From the NCBI GenBank assembly GCA_029721515.1, contig CM056570.1, forward strand, positions 199,501 to 263,500: a DNA stretch of 64,000 nt, in the 5' to 3' direction. The position numbers were made by a program, and so were the translations under genes. Of the stretch, positions 11,401 through 23,144 are shown piece after piece. How positions within the stretch are numbered: position 1 is the stretch's first letter; the number at the start of each line of letters is the position of its first letter. The stretch comes from Synanceia verrucosa (Eukaryota > Chordata > Actinopteri > Perciformes > Synanceiidae). A model generated the notes under the pieces. It was given only the letters and a program-made list of their open reading frames with translations, was not told the DNA's origin and ran no database searches.

Positions 11401-14400
11401 GTCCACCCTTTACAGCTATAACAGCTTCAACTCTTGTGGGAAGGCTGTCCACAAGGTTTAGGAGTGTGTTTAAGGGAATTTTTGACCATTCTTCCAGAAG
11501 TGTATTTGTGAGGTCACACACTGATGTTGGACAGAAGGCCTGGCTCTCAGTCTCTGCTCTAATTCATCCCAAAGGTGTTCTATCAGGTTGAGGTCAGGAC
11601 TCTGTGCAGGCCAGTCAAGTTCATCCACACCAGACTCTGTCATCCATGTCTTTATGGACCTTGCTTTGTGCACTGGTGCACAGTCATGTTGGAAGAGGAA
11701 GGGGCCAGCTCCAAACTGTTCCCACAAAGTTGGGAGCATGGAATTGTCCAAAATGTCTTGGTATGCTGAAGCATTCAGAGTTCCTTTCACTGGAACTAAG
11801 GGGCCAAGCCCAGCTCCTGAAAAACAACCCCACACCATAATCCCCCCTCCACCAAACTTTACACTTGGCACAATGCAGTCCGACAAGTATCGTTCTCCTG
11901 GCAACCGCCAAACCCAGACTCATCCATCAGATTGACCAGATGGAGAAGTGTGATTTGTCACTCCAGAGAACACATCTCCACTGCTCTAGAGTCCAGTGAT
12001 GGCGTGCTTTACACCACTGCATCCGACGCTTTGCATTGCACTTGGTGATGTATGGCTTGGATGCAGCTGCTCGGCCATGGAAACCCATTCCATGAAGCTC
12101 TCTGTGCACTGTTCTTGAGCTAATCTGAAGGCCACATGAAGTTTGGAGGTCTGTCTCAGAAAATTGGTGACCTCTTCACACTATGTGCCTCAGCATCCAC
12201 TGACCCCATTATTTAGATGGGTGAGTGAATACTTTTGGCAGTGTAGGTGGCTAACTGTTGAGAAGAGGATTCTGTTGTTGTACCAGTGTTGATGAGGTTG
12301 GAGTCGTATGACGATTTGGCCGTGGTAAGGGCATTCTTGTAATGTTGTCACCGAGGAGGATAATAGTGGGGGACATTGCACATATAGATGTTAGTAGTGA
12401 AGAGAATTCATTTAGGAAAACAGCTGAGGGTTTACGTGGTCTGTAGATGGTAACAATGATGGTGTGTTTGGGTCCTGTGAGTTTTACAGCTAAACATTCA
12501 AAGGAGGGGTAATGGGGGACAGTGACATCAGTGACTTTGATGTTGTCTCGGTGGAGGAGGGTGAGGCCACCTCCCCTCCCTGTAGCATGGGGTTTACAAA
12601 TAAAAGAAAAACCAGGAGGAGCAGCCTCATTAAGCTGGGAGAAGTCATTTGGCTGTTGCCATGTCTCAGTGAGGCAGAGAATGTCCAGCTTATGGTCAGC
12701 AAAAATAAAGTCTGCTGTCAACAGGGCCTTGAGTGATGGTAACAGTGATGGTAACATACTACCAGTAACAAAGTAACAAAGTAATGTAGGACCAGTAACG
12801 TAGTAATAGTAACAAAGTAACATAGTAACAGTAACTCAGTAACAGTATCAGTAACGTAGGAATGTAGTAACAGTAACATAGTAACATTAACTCTTTGAGT
12901 GCCAGCTGTTTTTAAAACCGAAAGTACTTTGTTCCAGCGTTTTTGCCCATTTTTCAGTCATATTTCTAGACCCACAGAATATTTTGTATGATGATTCTGA
13001 AAACACTGAGAAGCTCAAATGAAAGAAGAGTCACGCTATTTCATCATGGAAAAAGCTGTTTGCTTTTACCTTGTTCCGTTCTTGTTTTGTGTGGAGGAGA
13101 GTAGAGGACACTTTCACCAAAATTGCCACTTTTTGTACAGAATCTGTTTGTTTTGCTCTCTAATCTCAATCGTCTCCACTTCCTGTTTTGATCTCTGTGG
13201 TGCATATGAACTCTTTATGTTACGACTACAAGTCACAGAAGCCCCAAAATTACTCACAGGCTGCAGCAGACTGTGATCTGCGACCCGCTGCAAAAAAACG
13301 CTTTGACGTAGTATTACATCAGTGGCACTCAAAGAGTTAACGTAGTAACAGTAACATAGTAACTTAGTAACACTAACTCAGTAACAGTATCAGTAATGTA
13401 GGAATGGTAACATAGTGACGTTCTGTCCGCGTCCAGCCCAAGAAATCCAAGAAGAAGAAGAAAGAGGCAGAGGCGTTGACGGCTGGCGAGGCGATAGAGA
13501 GAATGCTGGAGAAGAAGAAGATCTCCAGTAAGATCAACTACGATGTCCTCAGAGACCTGAACAGAGGAACAGGAAATGGGGGGGGTAGCAGTCCCAGCAG
13601 AGCCTCAGACCCCCCCGACCCCACCGCCACACGGAAACGACTGAACCGCCGCCGCCGCAGGAAGACCAGCCCCGCAAACCGAGACCTTGCCGCCACCACC
13701 AGCATCATGGGGAAGAGGTGCGGTCAGCCATGATGTTCTATGAAGAACTGATCAATCAGCAGATAATCAATAATGGAAATAACTGATCACGAGTGTTTAA
13801 TATTTTCTCTCTCTTTGCTCCAGAGTCCGTCTCCTCCTGTCCTCCACATCAAAGAAAAAGAAAGTGAGTGACCACTATACACACATTATCTACACAAACA
13901 TTATATATACTGACATTACATACTCAGACATTATATATACTGACATTACATACACAAACATTATATATACTGACATTACATACACAGACATTATATATAC
14001 TGACATTACATACACAGACATTATATATACTGACATTACATACACAGACATTATATATACTGACATTACATACACAGACATTATATATACTGACATTACA
14101 TACACAGACATTATATATACTGACATTACATACACAGACATTATATATACTGACATTACAGACATTATATATACTGACATTACATACACAGACATTATAT
14201 ATACTGACATTACATACACAGACATTATATATACTGACATTACATACACAAACATTATATATACTGACATTACATACACAGACATTATATATACTGACAT
14301 TACATACACAGACATTATATATACTGACAATATATGCTGACATTATATACACAGACATTATATATACTGACATTACATACACAGACATTATATATACTGA

Positions 14401-17400
14401 CATTACATACACAGACATTATATATACTGACATTACATACACAGACATTATATATACTGACAATATATGCTGACATTATATACACAGACATTATATATGC
14501 TGACATTATATACACAGACATTATATATGCTGACATTACATACACAGACATTATATATACTGACATTACATACACAGACATTATATATACTGACATTACA
14601 TACACAAACATTATATATACTGACATTACATACACAGACATTATATATACTGACATTACATACACAGACATTATATATACTGACATTACATACACAGACA
14701 TTATATATACTGACATTACATACACAGACATTATATATACTGACATTACATACACAGACATTATATATACTGACATTACATACACAGACATTATATATAC
14801 TGACATTACATACACAGACATATATACTGACATTACATACACAAACATTATATATACTGACATTACATACACAGACATTATATATACTGACATTACATAC
14901 ACAGACATTATATATACTGACATTACATACACAAACATTATATATACTGACATTACATACACAAACATTATATATACTGACATTACATACACAGACATTA
15001 TATATACTGACATTACATACACAGACATTATATATACTGACATTACATACACAGACATTATATATACTGACATTACATACACAGACATTATATATACTGA
15101 CATTACATACACAGACATTATATATACTGACATTACATACACAGACATTATATATACTGACATTACATACACAGACATTATATACACAGACATTATATAT
15201 ACAGACATTATATATTCAAACATTATATACACAGATATTATATACACAGACATTATATATTCAAACAATATATATACAGACATTATATATACAGACATTA
15301 TATATTCAAACATTATATACACAGACATTATATATACAGACATTATATATTCAAACATTATATACACAGACATATATTCAAACATATACACAGACATTAT
15401 ATATTCAAACATTATATAGACAGACATTATATTTAAACATATACACAGACATTATATATTCAAACATTATATAGACAGACATTATATTTAAACATATACA
15501 CAGACATTATATATTCAAACATTATATACACAGACATTATATACACAGACATTATATATTCAAACATTATATAGACAGACATTATATTTAAACATATACA
15601 CAGACATTATATATTCAAACATTATATAGACAGACATTATATTTAAACATATACACAGACATTATATATTCAAACATTATATACACAGACATTATATATT
15701 CAAACATTATACAGACAGACATTATATTTAAACATATACACAGACATTATATATTCAAACATTATATACACAGACATATATTCAAACATTATATACACAG
15801 ACATTATATATACTGACATTACATACACAGACATTATATATACTGACATTACATACACAAACATTATATATACTGACATTACATACACAGACATTATATA
15901 TACTGACATTACATACACAAACATTATATATACTGACATTACATACACAAACATTATATATACTGACATTACATACACAGACATTATATATACTGACATT
16001 ACATACACAGACATTATATATACTGACATTACATACACAGACATTATATACACAGACATTATATATACAGACATTATATATTCAAACATTATATACACAG
16101 ACATTATATACACAGACATTATATATTCAAACAATATATATACAGACATTATATATACAGACATTATATATTCAAACATTATATACACAGACATTATATA
16201 TACAGACATTATATATTCAAACATTATATACACAGACATATATTCAAACATATACACAGACATTATATATTCAAACATTATATAGACAGACATTATATTT
16301 AAACATATACACAGACATTATATATTCAAACATTATATAGACAGACATTATATTTAAACATATACACAGACATTATATATTCAAACATTATATACACAGA
16401 CATTATATACACAGACATTATATATTCAAACATTATATAGACAGACATTATATTTAAACATATACACAGACATTATATATTCAAACATTATATAGACAGA
16501 CATTATATTTAAACATATACACAGACATTATATATTCAAACATTATATACACAGACATTATATATTCAAACATTATATAGACAGACATTATATTTAAACA
16601 TATACACAGACATTATATATTCAAACATTATATACACAGACATATATTCAAACATTATATACACAGACATTATATATTCAAACATTATATACACAGACAT
16701 ATATTCAAACATTATATACACAGACATTATATATTCAAACATTATATACACAGACATTATATTCAAACATATACACAGACATTATATATGCAGACATTAT
16801 ATATGCAGACATTATATATTCAAACATTATATACACAGACATTATAGTCAAACATATACACAGACATTATATACACAGACATTATATATTCAAACATTAT
16901 ATACACAGACATTATATATTCAAACATTATATAGACAGACATTATATTCAAACATATACACAGACATTATATATGCAGACATTATATATTCAAACATTAT
17001 ATACACAGACATATATGCAAACATATACACAGACATTATATATTCACACATTATATACACAGACATTATATATTCAAACATGTACACAGACATACCTTAT
17101 TTTAAACTCAGATGTGCTTCACCTCTCAGGCAGAAAACACCACCACCGTGACAACAGATGCTGCGAGTCCAGACCCTGAACTAGACCCTGAACCAGATCC
17201 TAGACCAGACCCCAGCACCACCCCTGCAGGTCCACCCTCTGTGGTGGAGGAGGTGGAGGCGGAGGAAGAAGATGAGGTGGAGGGGGAGTGTGTGAGCGCT
17301 CTGCAGCTCGTAGGAGGTCAGGCCAGGTTTTTATTCTGAAATCCCAGAGGATGATAAATGTAACAAATGATAAAGATGAACGATAATCGAACCAGGTTTA

Positions 17401-17457
17401 TTCACGTTGGTTCCAGATTACGGCTGTGAGGCGGAGGAGGAGGAGGAGGTCTTCTAG
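8471..17457 (+). CDS. brf1: BRF1, RNA polymerase III TFIIIB subunit (3' part, 13 exons)
   Basis: TFIIB-related factor 1 bridges TFIIIC, TBP and Pol III in the nucleus. Exons: 8471-8620, 8754-8847, 9236-9362, 9449-9488, 9945-10040, 10118-10429, 10518-10579, 10777-10858, 10935-10987, 13437-13717, 13824-13863, 17130-17316, 17417-17457 (TAG). All junctions are GT-AG and keep frame (520 codons plus stop, after two bases of a split codon). The first exon enters within the second cyclin repeat (CLYIPRFAHMLEFG, MKRDWMHTGRRPSGLCGA), followed by LTEFEDTPTSQLTIDEF. Next come an acidic variable region, the TBP/Bdp1-binding block (ILNDQEVQVKTELWM), EAIERMLEKKKISSKINYDV, and an acidic tail ending DYGCEAEEEEEVF. 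The zinc ribbon and first cyclin repeat are not found between btbd6 and the LINE; they should lie left of the window, which would nest btbd6 inside brf1. The introns hold a Tc1 element, a TTAA MITE and minisatellites. Confidence 0.93.
8866..9197. repeat. 30-bp minisatellite in brf1 intron
   Basis: Tandem units of about 30 bp made of ACAGTAGATCACAGTAGATT and GTAGTAGACC. The array begins about 20 bases after the donor at 8848 and stops about 40 bases before the next acceptor at 9235, so it fills nearly the whole intron. Confidence 0.9.
9509..9896. repeat. 33-bp minisatellite in brf1 intron
   Basis: About 12 copies of a 33-bp unit (ggacacttcagagggcacta then aaggaatcattta), alternating between gaggac and gagggc forms. 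It starts about 20 bases after the donor at 9489. The unit length is a multiple of three and gives a spurious open frame. Confidence 0.9.
11308..12245 (-). mobile_element. Internally deleted Tc1-like transposon in brf1 intron
   Basis: Terminal inverted repeats of about 25 bases match with few mismatches: TATTGCCAAAAGTATTTGC at the left and ACTTTTGGCAGTG at the right. Both are flanked by TA target dinucleotides (11308-11309, 12244-12245). On the minus strand there are transposase remnants in more than one frame: WSDKSHF (first catalytic Asp region, with E to K), GGGGIMVWGCFS, FLFQHDCAPVHKA (second Asp) and WPAQSPDLNLIEHLW (Glu region). The DNA-binding N terminus is missing and the total length is only 938 bp, so it is non-autonomous and dead. 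Confidence 0.88.
12355..12740 (-). pseudogene. Non-LTR endonuclease fragment (L2/Rex1-like)
   Basis: A minus-strand frame carries endonuclease words typical of fish L2/CR1/Rex-type LINEs: LDILCLTETW, GRGGGLTLLHRD, FECLAVKLTG and IVTIYRPRKPS, then a degraded ILLGDN. Only the endonuclease N-terminal half remains and no RT follows. The family call is tentative. Confidence 0.65.
12741..12886. repeat. GTAACA-type simple repeat, left half
   Basis: Degenerate tandem repeat of AGTAACAGTAACATAGTAAC words in the brf1 intron. It resumes at 13341-13415 beyond the TTAA element, showing that the element inserted into an existing repeat. Confidence 0.8.
12887..13340. mobile_element. TTAA-flanked MITE (piggyBac-like)
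   Basis: A perfect 14-base terminal inverted repeat (CTCTTTGAGTGCCA at 12891-12904 and TGGCACTCAAAGAG at 13323-13336) is bounded on each side by TTAA. Removing the element and one TTAA restores the flanking GTAACATTAACGTAGTAAC repeat. TTAA duplication is the piggyBac superfamily signature. The 454-bp body has no transposase frame. Confidence 0.85.
13341..13415. repeat. GTAACA-type simple repeat, right half
   Basis: Continuation of the repeat at 12741-12886 on the other side of the TTAA element. It ends just before the acceptor of the brf1 exon at 13437. Confidence 0.75.
13870..17095. repeat. 3.2-kb AT-rich minisatellite in brf1 intron
   Basis: The left part (to about 15180) is a regular 30-bp unit: ACATTATATATACTGACATT followed by ACATACACAG. 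The right part is a mosaic of 28-30-bp variants with ATTCAAACATTATATACACAG and ATATTTAAACATATACACAG. A block at about 15170-15420 recurs at about 16040-16290, including the rare word caaacaatatatatac, so large segmental duplications occurred. The array starts a few bases after the donor at 13864 and ends about 35 bases before the acceptor at 17129. Open frames of up to 370 codons on both strands are artefacts. Confidence 0.92.
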
Positions 17458-17839
17458 CTTCGTTTTGCTGATTTTTGTCCTCCAGGTAGACTGAGGCATC
17501 TCCATGGAGACGGATCAATGTTACAAAATCAGTAACTGGTATTAATGACCAATGAAGATGAGATGAAATCATTTAGTTCTGCTTTGTTTTTTAATTGATT
17601 GCTGATCATTGATGATCATTTTAATGAATTTTATAACTTTGAGCTTCTCATGTTCATACTGTAAAAAACGTTGTTTGTGTATTTTTATATTCATCAGTAT
17701 GAATGTAAATAAGAAACATCCTTGTTAAATATGAATATGTGTACTTTAATATGTGTACTTTGTGTATTTTAACTTGGTGTTTGTTGTAAATAATCATGTT
17801 CTGAAAAAAAGAAAACATTGAGACTGAACTGAAAGTAGA

Positions 17840-17845
17840 AATAAA
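17840..17845 (+). terminator. Candidate brf1 poly(A) signal
   Basis: First clear AATAAA on the plus strand after the brf1 stop codon, 383 bases downstream, in AT-rich 3' UTR-like sequence. Confidence 0.55.
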
Positions 17846-18328
17846 ACTTCTATTAGTAATCTTGTCTCTGATCGGTCCTGACAACGAGACAATGATCATA
17901 CTGAAACCAAACTTTATTTGCACATTTAAAGTAACAGTCCAACATTTTGTTTAGTTGGTTCCTTTTTCCTTCTGTCAGGAAAAAAAAAAAAATCAATGTA
18001 CCTGGTTTAAGCCTTTCAGACGAGCCCCGGGGTTCAGCCTACACAAACCACCTTCTTTTCAACCTAAAATGGAGACGGACCTAGATAATTCCCAGGAACC
18101 CACACCTGGAATCCACGGTTTAGCGAGAGAATCAGACAGGTTCAGTTCACTGTTGATGAACTGATGATCAAGGTTGACCAAATAGTGGAGGATTAACGCC
18201 CCTCTAATCCAGGGGGGATGTCACCAAATTTGTGGAGAAGGCACACCAAGGACAAAGAATGCCAGACACACAAATTTGAATTTCAAAAGTGAAAAATTGA
18301 GAGAATTTTCAGAAAACACCAGACTCCC
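17846..18328. other. Intergenic sequence between brf1 and the LTR element
   Basis: This stretch contains a 14-base poly-A run near 17980 and an open frame at 17955-18164 that I could not match to any family. No transposon end is recognised. It may include old repeat debris. Confidence 0.3.
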
Positions 18329-18340
18329 TGTTACGGCCTC

Positions 18341-18375
<35 letters not shown>

Positions 18376-18968
18376 CTCAATAGGGGCAGGAGGCTGCAAC
18401 ATATGATAAGGGACACCACACCAAAAATATAACGATTTACCTACAGCTTTATTTTTTTTTGGAAAAAAAACCCAAACTAAACAAAAGCAAAACAAACTAA
18501 AGAAACAAAGAAGGACTGGAGACCCCGGCCAAAAGGAACAGAAGAAAGGAAGACACCGGGCCAGCCACGCAATGGGCTGTCGCTCCCAGCGTCTCCCCCT
18601 AAACTGCCTAAGAAAAAAACTACACCTATAATCAAACAAAAACCGAATAACGGAACTACCGGTAATCTCCAGCCCAAACTAACACAACAAAACCCCAGCA
18701 CCTAAACGAGCATGGGGGGAAAACCCTGGCTTATGGGAAACAAAAACAAAGAGGGAACTAAACCCTCCTCACCACATGCTCACCTCTGTACTGTCTGCCT
18801 CTCATCTCTGCACTGCCTGTCCCTCTTATCCACCCTCCTCCCCTCTACCTGAATGCTGACTGCACTCAGGTGTGCAGCAAGCAGGGGAAGGAGGGAGATA
18901 TATATATCTATATATATATATATATATATATATGTAGAGAGAGAGAGAGCAGGCTGCTGCTCGTAACA
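18329..18968 (-). repeat. 3' LTR of the Gmr1-like element
   Basis: On the minus strand it begins TGTTACG (18968-18962) and ends CGTAACA (18335-18329), giving perfect 7-bp terminal inverted repeats with TG...CA ends. Directly upstream is a purine-rich tract (AGGGTGGGGG on minus), the expected plus-strand primer. Inside are a CA microsatellite (18348-18374) and a TA microsatellite (about 18898-18934). No matching 5' LTR occurs near 22.7-23.6 kb. Confidence 0.75.
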
Positions 18969-19139
18969 CCCCCACCCTAAAACGTGACTGGGGGGGAAAC
19001 GCCGCAAACATTCACGCACTAACACTCAACACCGAGACAATGTGTCGGCCAGCACATTCTCTCGACCTTTGATGTGCCGAAGCTCCACATTAACGGACTT
19101 TAAAAATATTGCCCAGCGCATGAGCCTCTGATTAGCGTT

Positions 19140-19460
19140 TCACATGCGGCTAATAAACACAAGAGGATTGTGGTCAGTGTACACAATAATGGGCGCACTA
19201 GCAGAGCCGACATATACTTCAAAGTGTTTGAGTGCCAAGATAAGCGCGAGAGCCTCCTTTTCAATAGTCTCAATAGGAGACTGGATGCTCCACCCCATCA
19301 TCTCCATCTTGGAGGAGAACAGCAGCCGCCCCTGCATCACTCGCATCAACGGACAACTTAAACGGACGATCGAATGTAGGCGCAGCCAAGACTGGAGCGT
19401 GAGTTAGCAAAGCCTTTACAGTCAAACACACGCTGACAACCAATGAAAAGGTGTCTTTGG
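19140..19460 (-). pseudogene. RNase H domain of the Gmr1-like element
   Basis: Minus-strand remnants of Ty3/gypsy RNase H. One frame has APTFDRPFKLSVDASDAGA and AVLLQDGDDGVEHPV, with the first catalytic Asp in DAS. The other frame has EKEALALILALKHFEVYV and VYTDHNPLVFI. The frame changes within the domain. It follows RT directly and lies just before the LTR. Confidence 0.75.
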
Positions 19461-19462
19461 AC

Positions 19463-20284
19463 TCAGCAGGTATAGTACCCCGCCATCCCCAAAAAACGGC
19501 GCAGCTCCCGGCGTGAAGCAGGAGCAGGGAATGACAGAATAGCCTCAACTTTAGAATACACCAGCTTGACTTGCCCCCGACCCACAACTTTTCCCAAATA
19601 CGTCACTGTCGCTTGGCCAAACTCACACTTTGCCAAATTGAGTGTAAGGTTGGCATCACACAGTCTGCCAAACACCGCCTGTAGCTGCTGTATGTGATTG
19701 TCCCATGAACTTGAATATATCACAATATCGTCCAGATAGGCCTCGCACCCTGATAAACCCGATAAAGCCGTGTTCACCAAACGCTGAAATGTAGCAGGTG
19801 CATTGCGCACGCCAAATGACATCACCGTATACTGCAAGAAAGCGTCAGGGGTCACAAATGCAGTTATCTCCCTTGCCCGAGGAGTCAGTGGTACTTGCCA
19901 ATATCCCTTTAACAGATAGAGTTTTGTCACATAATTGGCACTGTCGACATGATCCACACAGTCCTCGACTCTGGGCAAAGGATAGCAATCCGGTTTCGTG
20001 ACCACATTCACCTTTCTAAAGTCTGTGCAGAACCGGTCAGAACCATCAGCTTTATTAGCTAGGAGACACGGCGAACTCCATGAACTAGAGCTAGGCTCTG
20101 CAGTGCCGTTCTCTAGCAAATAATTCACCTGCTGTTGTAAACGAAGGCGTTTATCGGGATTTACTCTGTAGGCATGCTGCTTTATTGGTGGAGAATCCCC
20201 CACATCGATGTCATGCTGCAGCAGATGGGTACGAGTCGGCACATCTGAAAACAGAGAAATGTGAGATTTTATTACACTGACCAC
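19463..20284 (-). pseudogene. Reverse transcriptase domain of the Gmr1-like element
   Basis: A 273-codon minus-strand frame with RT blocks in order: GTAEPSSSSWSSPCLLANK, FCTDFRKVNVVTKPDCYPLP, LKGYWQVPLT, FGVRNAPATFQRLVN, YLDDIVIYSSSWDNHIQQL (catalytic YLDD) and FLGMAGYY at the end. It starts 64 bases after the integrase frame ends, proving the integrase-RT order. Confidence 0.85.
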
Positions 20285-20348
20285 ATTCTTGTGTTGCGAC
20301 TGGGTTAAATGTGGAAAACATTGAGTTTGGACAACATTTCTGAGTTTT

Positions 20349-21646
20349 TCAGCCTTCCTTGAACAATATCACTGGACAGATCAACAACACCTTCCACGTC
20401 ACGCACGGCTGAACCTGTCGGTGATTCTGTGAAACCAGCACTAGACAGCGCCCCGGCCAGCTGAGCGCCAAGACAGCTTTGTCATCTGCAGTAACAGACG
20501 ACACCGGGACAGGATCTCTGTCTAAGTAAGGCTTCAGCATGTTAATGTGGCACAATCTACTCCGCCGTCGACGGTCTGGGGTCGCAATAATGTAATCTCG
20601 CTGATTCACCTTTTCCTGAAATACATAGGTGCCGCTATAACGCGCCTGAAAGGACGAGCCAGGAACAGGCAACAGCACGAGCACTTTGTCACCAGGACTA
20701 AAGGATCTATTTTTAGCAGTCTTATCAAACCACTTTTTCATTCTCGTTTGAGCAACAGACATTTTCTCTTTTGCCAATTCATTAGCACGATGGAGCTTAA
20801 AACAAAAATTACTGACATAGTCAAGCAAATTCTGTGGCTTGTTGTCACCCAGCCATTTCTCCTGTAACAGTTTAAGAGGGCCACGTGCCGTATGAGCAAA
20901 CACTAGCTCCGCTGGGCTAAAACCCAGAGACTCCTGAACTATCTCTCGAGCAGCAAAAAAGAGGAGATGGACGCCCTCGTCCCAGTCCTTACTGGACTCC
21001 AGACAGTATGTGCGGAGCATAGACTTTAGAGTTTGGTGGAAACACTCAATCGCTCCTTGACTTTCTGGGTGATATGCACTTGATCAACAGTGAGTGATGT
21101 TGTTTCATCACTTGTGCAAAAACTCTTGACATGAAATTGGACCCCTGATCAGTTTGAATTAACCTAGGCAGCCCAAACAAAGAGAAGAACTTTATCAATG
21201 CTTTGACGACGGCTGGAGCTGTGATTTTACGCATGAGAATGGCCTCAGGCAAACGAGTGGCGGAGCACATAATGGTCAAAAGAAACTTGTTACCAGATTT
21301 TGTGCGCGGGAACGGACCGACACAATCAACAATAACACGCTCAAAAGGCTCAGCCACCACCGGAATTGGATAAAGGGGAAACGGTGGAATAGTCTGATTC
21401 GGTTTCCCAGAGACTTGACAGACATGGCATGTTTTACAATATTGCTGCACGTCCCGCTTTACTCCTGGCCAGAAAAAAACACTGCAATACACTGTCATAA
21501 GTTTTATTGATCCCCAAATGGTCAGCAAGTGAATTATCATGAGCCAATTTAAGGATTTCCTGCCGGCGTATTTTTGGGATTACAACTTGTGTTACTACAC
21601 CCCAATCATCCTGCGTGGACAAGTGTGGTGGCGTCCATTTACGCAC
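20349..21646 (-). pseudogene. Integrase of the Gmr1-like element, frameshifted
   Basis: Three overlapping minus-strand frames. 21646-21434 has the start of the zinc-binding region (LAHDNSLADHLGINKTYDSV). 21540-21046 has CKTCHVCQ, the first core Asp in VDCVGPFP, and QTDQGSNF with the second Asp. 21020-20349 has ESLGFSPAELVFAHTARGPL and a GPY/F-like module (SFQARYSGTYVFQEK, HINMLKPYL). There are breaks near 21.5 and 21.03 kb. Confidence 0.8.
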
Positions 21647-21726
21647 AATCAGAGCGTCTTTTAGAAAATAACCAGAGGATATGTTCTGAATTTCGTTCCC
21701 TGGAACAACAGCATCAAAACAAGAGG

Positions 21727-22742
21727 TTAGTGACGCATCACTTTTTTGTTTCGTGACATGCCAACTTTTAAACTATGCTCTTCAACAGGAGAGGAAACAA
21801 CTGACGCAGCAGGAATGATTACAGGTGGCGGAGACGGAGCAGGAGGAGAGATTACTGGAGGAGAGGTCAGACAGCTAGGATCGGCCATGAAGGTGTCCTC
21901 CAATCCTAACTCCTCTACTTCATCAGGTGAACCCCGCTCCTGCTTGTTAGAGCGAGTGACAGCACAAACTGAGAACACCTCCGGGAATTTTTGTTCCAAC
22001 TCATCTGGGTGTTCAGAAAGAGGGACTGCAGTTACCTCAGGATTCAACAACACTTTACCTCCTGCCAAATCATTACCCAAAATAAAAGAAACCCCCTTTA
22101 GAGGAAATTTTGAAATAACTCCTACTACTACACGCCCTTTAACCAACTCAGAGTCAAGGTAAATACCATGCAAAGGCACACCCACAAACTGCATACCAAA
22201 CCCTCGGACCAAAACTTCACGTTTAACAGAGGATTGGGCCGACAACGGTAACACCCCTTCCAGGATAACTGACTGTGAAGCTGCACTATCCCGGAGAATG
22301 GTGACAGGAACTTTCGGATCCACCTCTGAAAGTGAAACAGAACCTTTCATAATAAAAGGAGCGTACACATCTAGGTCAGATTTATCGGAAAGAGACTGTT
22401 TGGGACAAAACTGCTGACTGGGCAAAGTTTCCGTCTTCAACAGATTAACTGATTTTGAAGACTTATTCTGTTTGTTCAAGGCAAAACAGTGGGTCATGGT
22501 GTGGCCACGCTTCTTGCAATAAAAACAAACTGGTTTATCGATAGTGTCACCTTCCTTTTTGACAGTCTTCATCTCGCCTTGAAAGTTTGATTTTACGGGA
22601 AAAGCAATGGACCTGGCAACAGGAGCACCACGCTCATAAGTTGGACTTTTCAAAGTTATCTCTGTGCGTAAGGACGTACTCATTAGCCAGAACTGCTGCC
22701 TCCAACACTGTGGATACTTTTTGCTCATTGATGTAAGTAGCA
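21727..22742 (-). pseudogene. Gag C terminus and protease of the Gmr1-like element
   Basis: The minus strand carries IATYINEQKVSTVLEAAVLA, a Gag/SCAN-like helix, in one frame. The main frame has a CCHC knuckle (CFYCKKRGHTMTHC) and then a retropepsin-like site, ILRDSAASQS, where the canonical DTGA/DSGA motif is DSAA. The flap-like region ILGNDLAGGKV follows. A proline-rich linker leads to the integrase. Gag is truncated near 22742. Confidence 0.75.
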
Positions 22743-23008
22743 ATTTTAAACCAGGTAACACAGTGAGACAGAAGCTGGTCCACCCAGAGGACAAAACACC
22801 AGGACACAAACACAGTAATGTAGTGTTTGCTGTCCAGTGCAGTGAAGAATGCACTGACTGGTACACTGGTGGAGACCAAACAAGAGCTCCACAAGAGTAT
22901 GGCTGAAGATTGGAGAGACAACTCCTCAGGACAAGACTCAGCAGTTCACCTGAAAACACCTGAAAACACTCCTCTGAGGACAGTAATGTCCAAGTTTGAT
23001 CCAGGGTA
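22740..23008 (+). pseudogene. Penelope-like element GIY-YIG endonuclease fragment
   Basis: Plus-strand frames read FKPGNTVRQKLVHPEDKTPG, VFAVQCSEECTDWYTG, then in another frame ETKQELHKSMAEDW and NSSGQDSAVHL. This matches the fish Penelope C-terminal GIY-YIG domain (VQCSEEC.DLYIGETKQ pattern) with one frameshift. It begins exactly where Gmr1 Gag similarity stops. Confidence 0.75.
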
Positions 23009-23144
23009 GACAGATGGTTTATCCTTGTTGTAAAGTCATACTCATGTTCATAATTGTATTTGTATATAAGAGAAAAAGTTATACTTATTTTTGTATTTAC
23101 ATTCTAAGATTTCTATACTTATTTCTCATGTTTATACTTTCTAA

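Larger units (their letters stand above)
18329..22742 (-). mobile_element. Gmr1-like Ty3/gypsy retrotransposon, 5'-truncated
   Basis: Read on the minus strand the order is Gag C terminus with CCHC knuckle, protease, integrase, reverse transcriptase, RNase H, purine tract, 3' LTR. Integrase upstream of RT is the opposite of normal Ty3/gypsy and matches the Gmr1 group first known from cod. The 3' LTR is complete, but the 5' LTR and the start of Gag are missing and the right boundary runs into a Penelope fragment. Several frameshifts and stops separate the domains, so the copy is inactive. Confidence 0.85.

Noticed and set aside
13864..16766. Several open frames of 146-370 codons such as MSVYIMSVYVMSVY
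   Set aside because: Pure minisatellite translation in a brf1 intron, open on both strands at once.
17955..18164. 69-codon open frame downstream of brf1
   Set aside because: No family recognised, no splice context and flanked by repeats; kept only as unassigned intergenic sequence.
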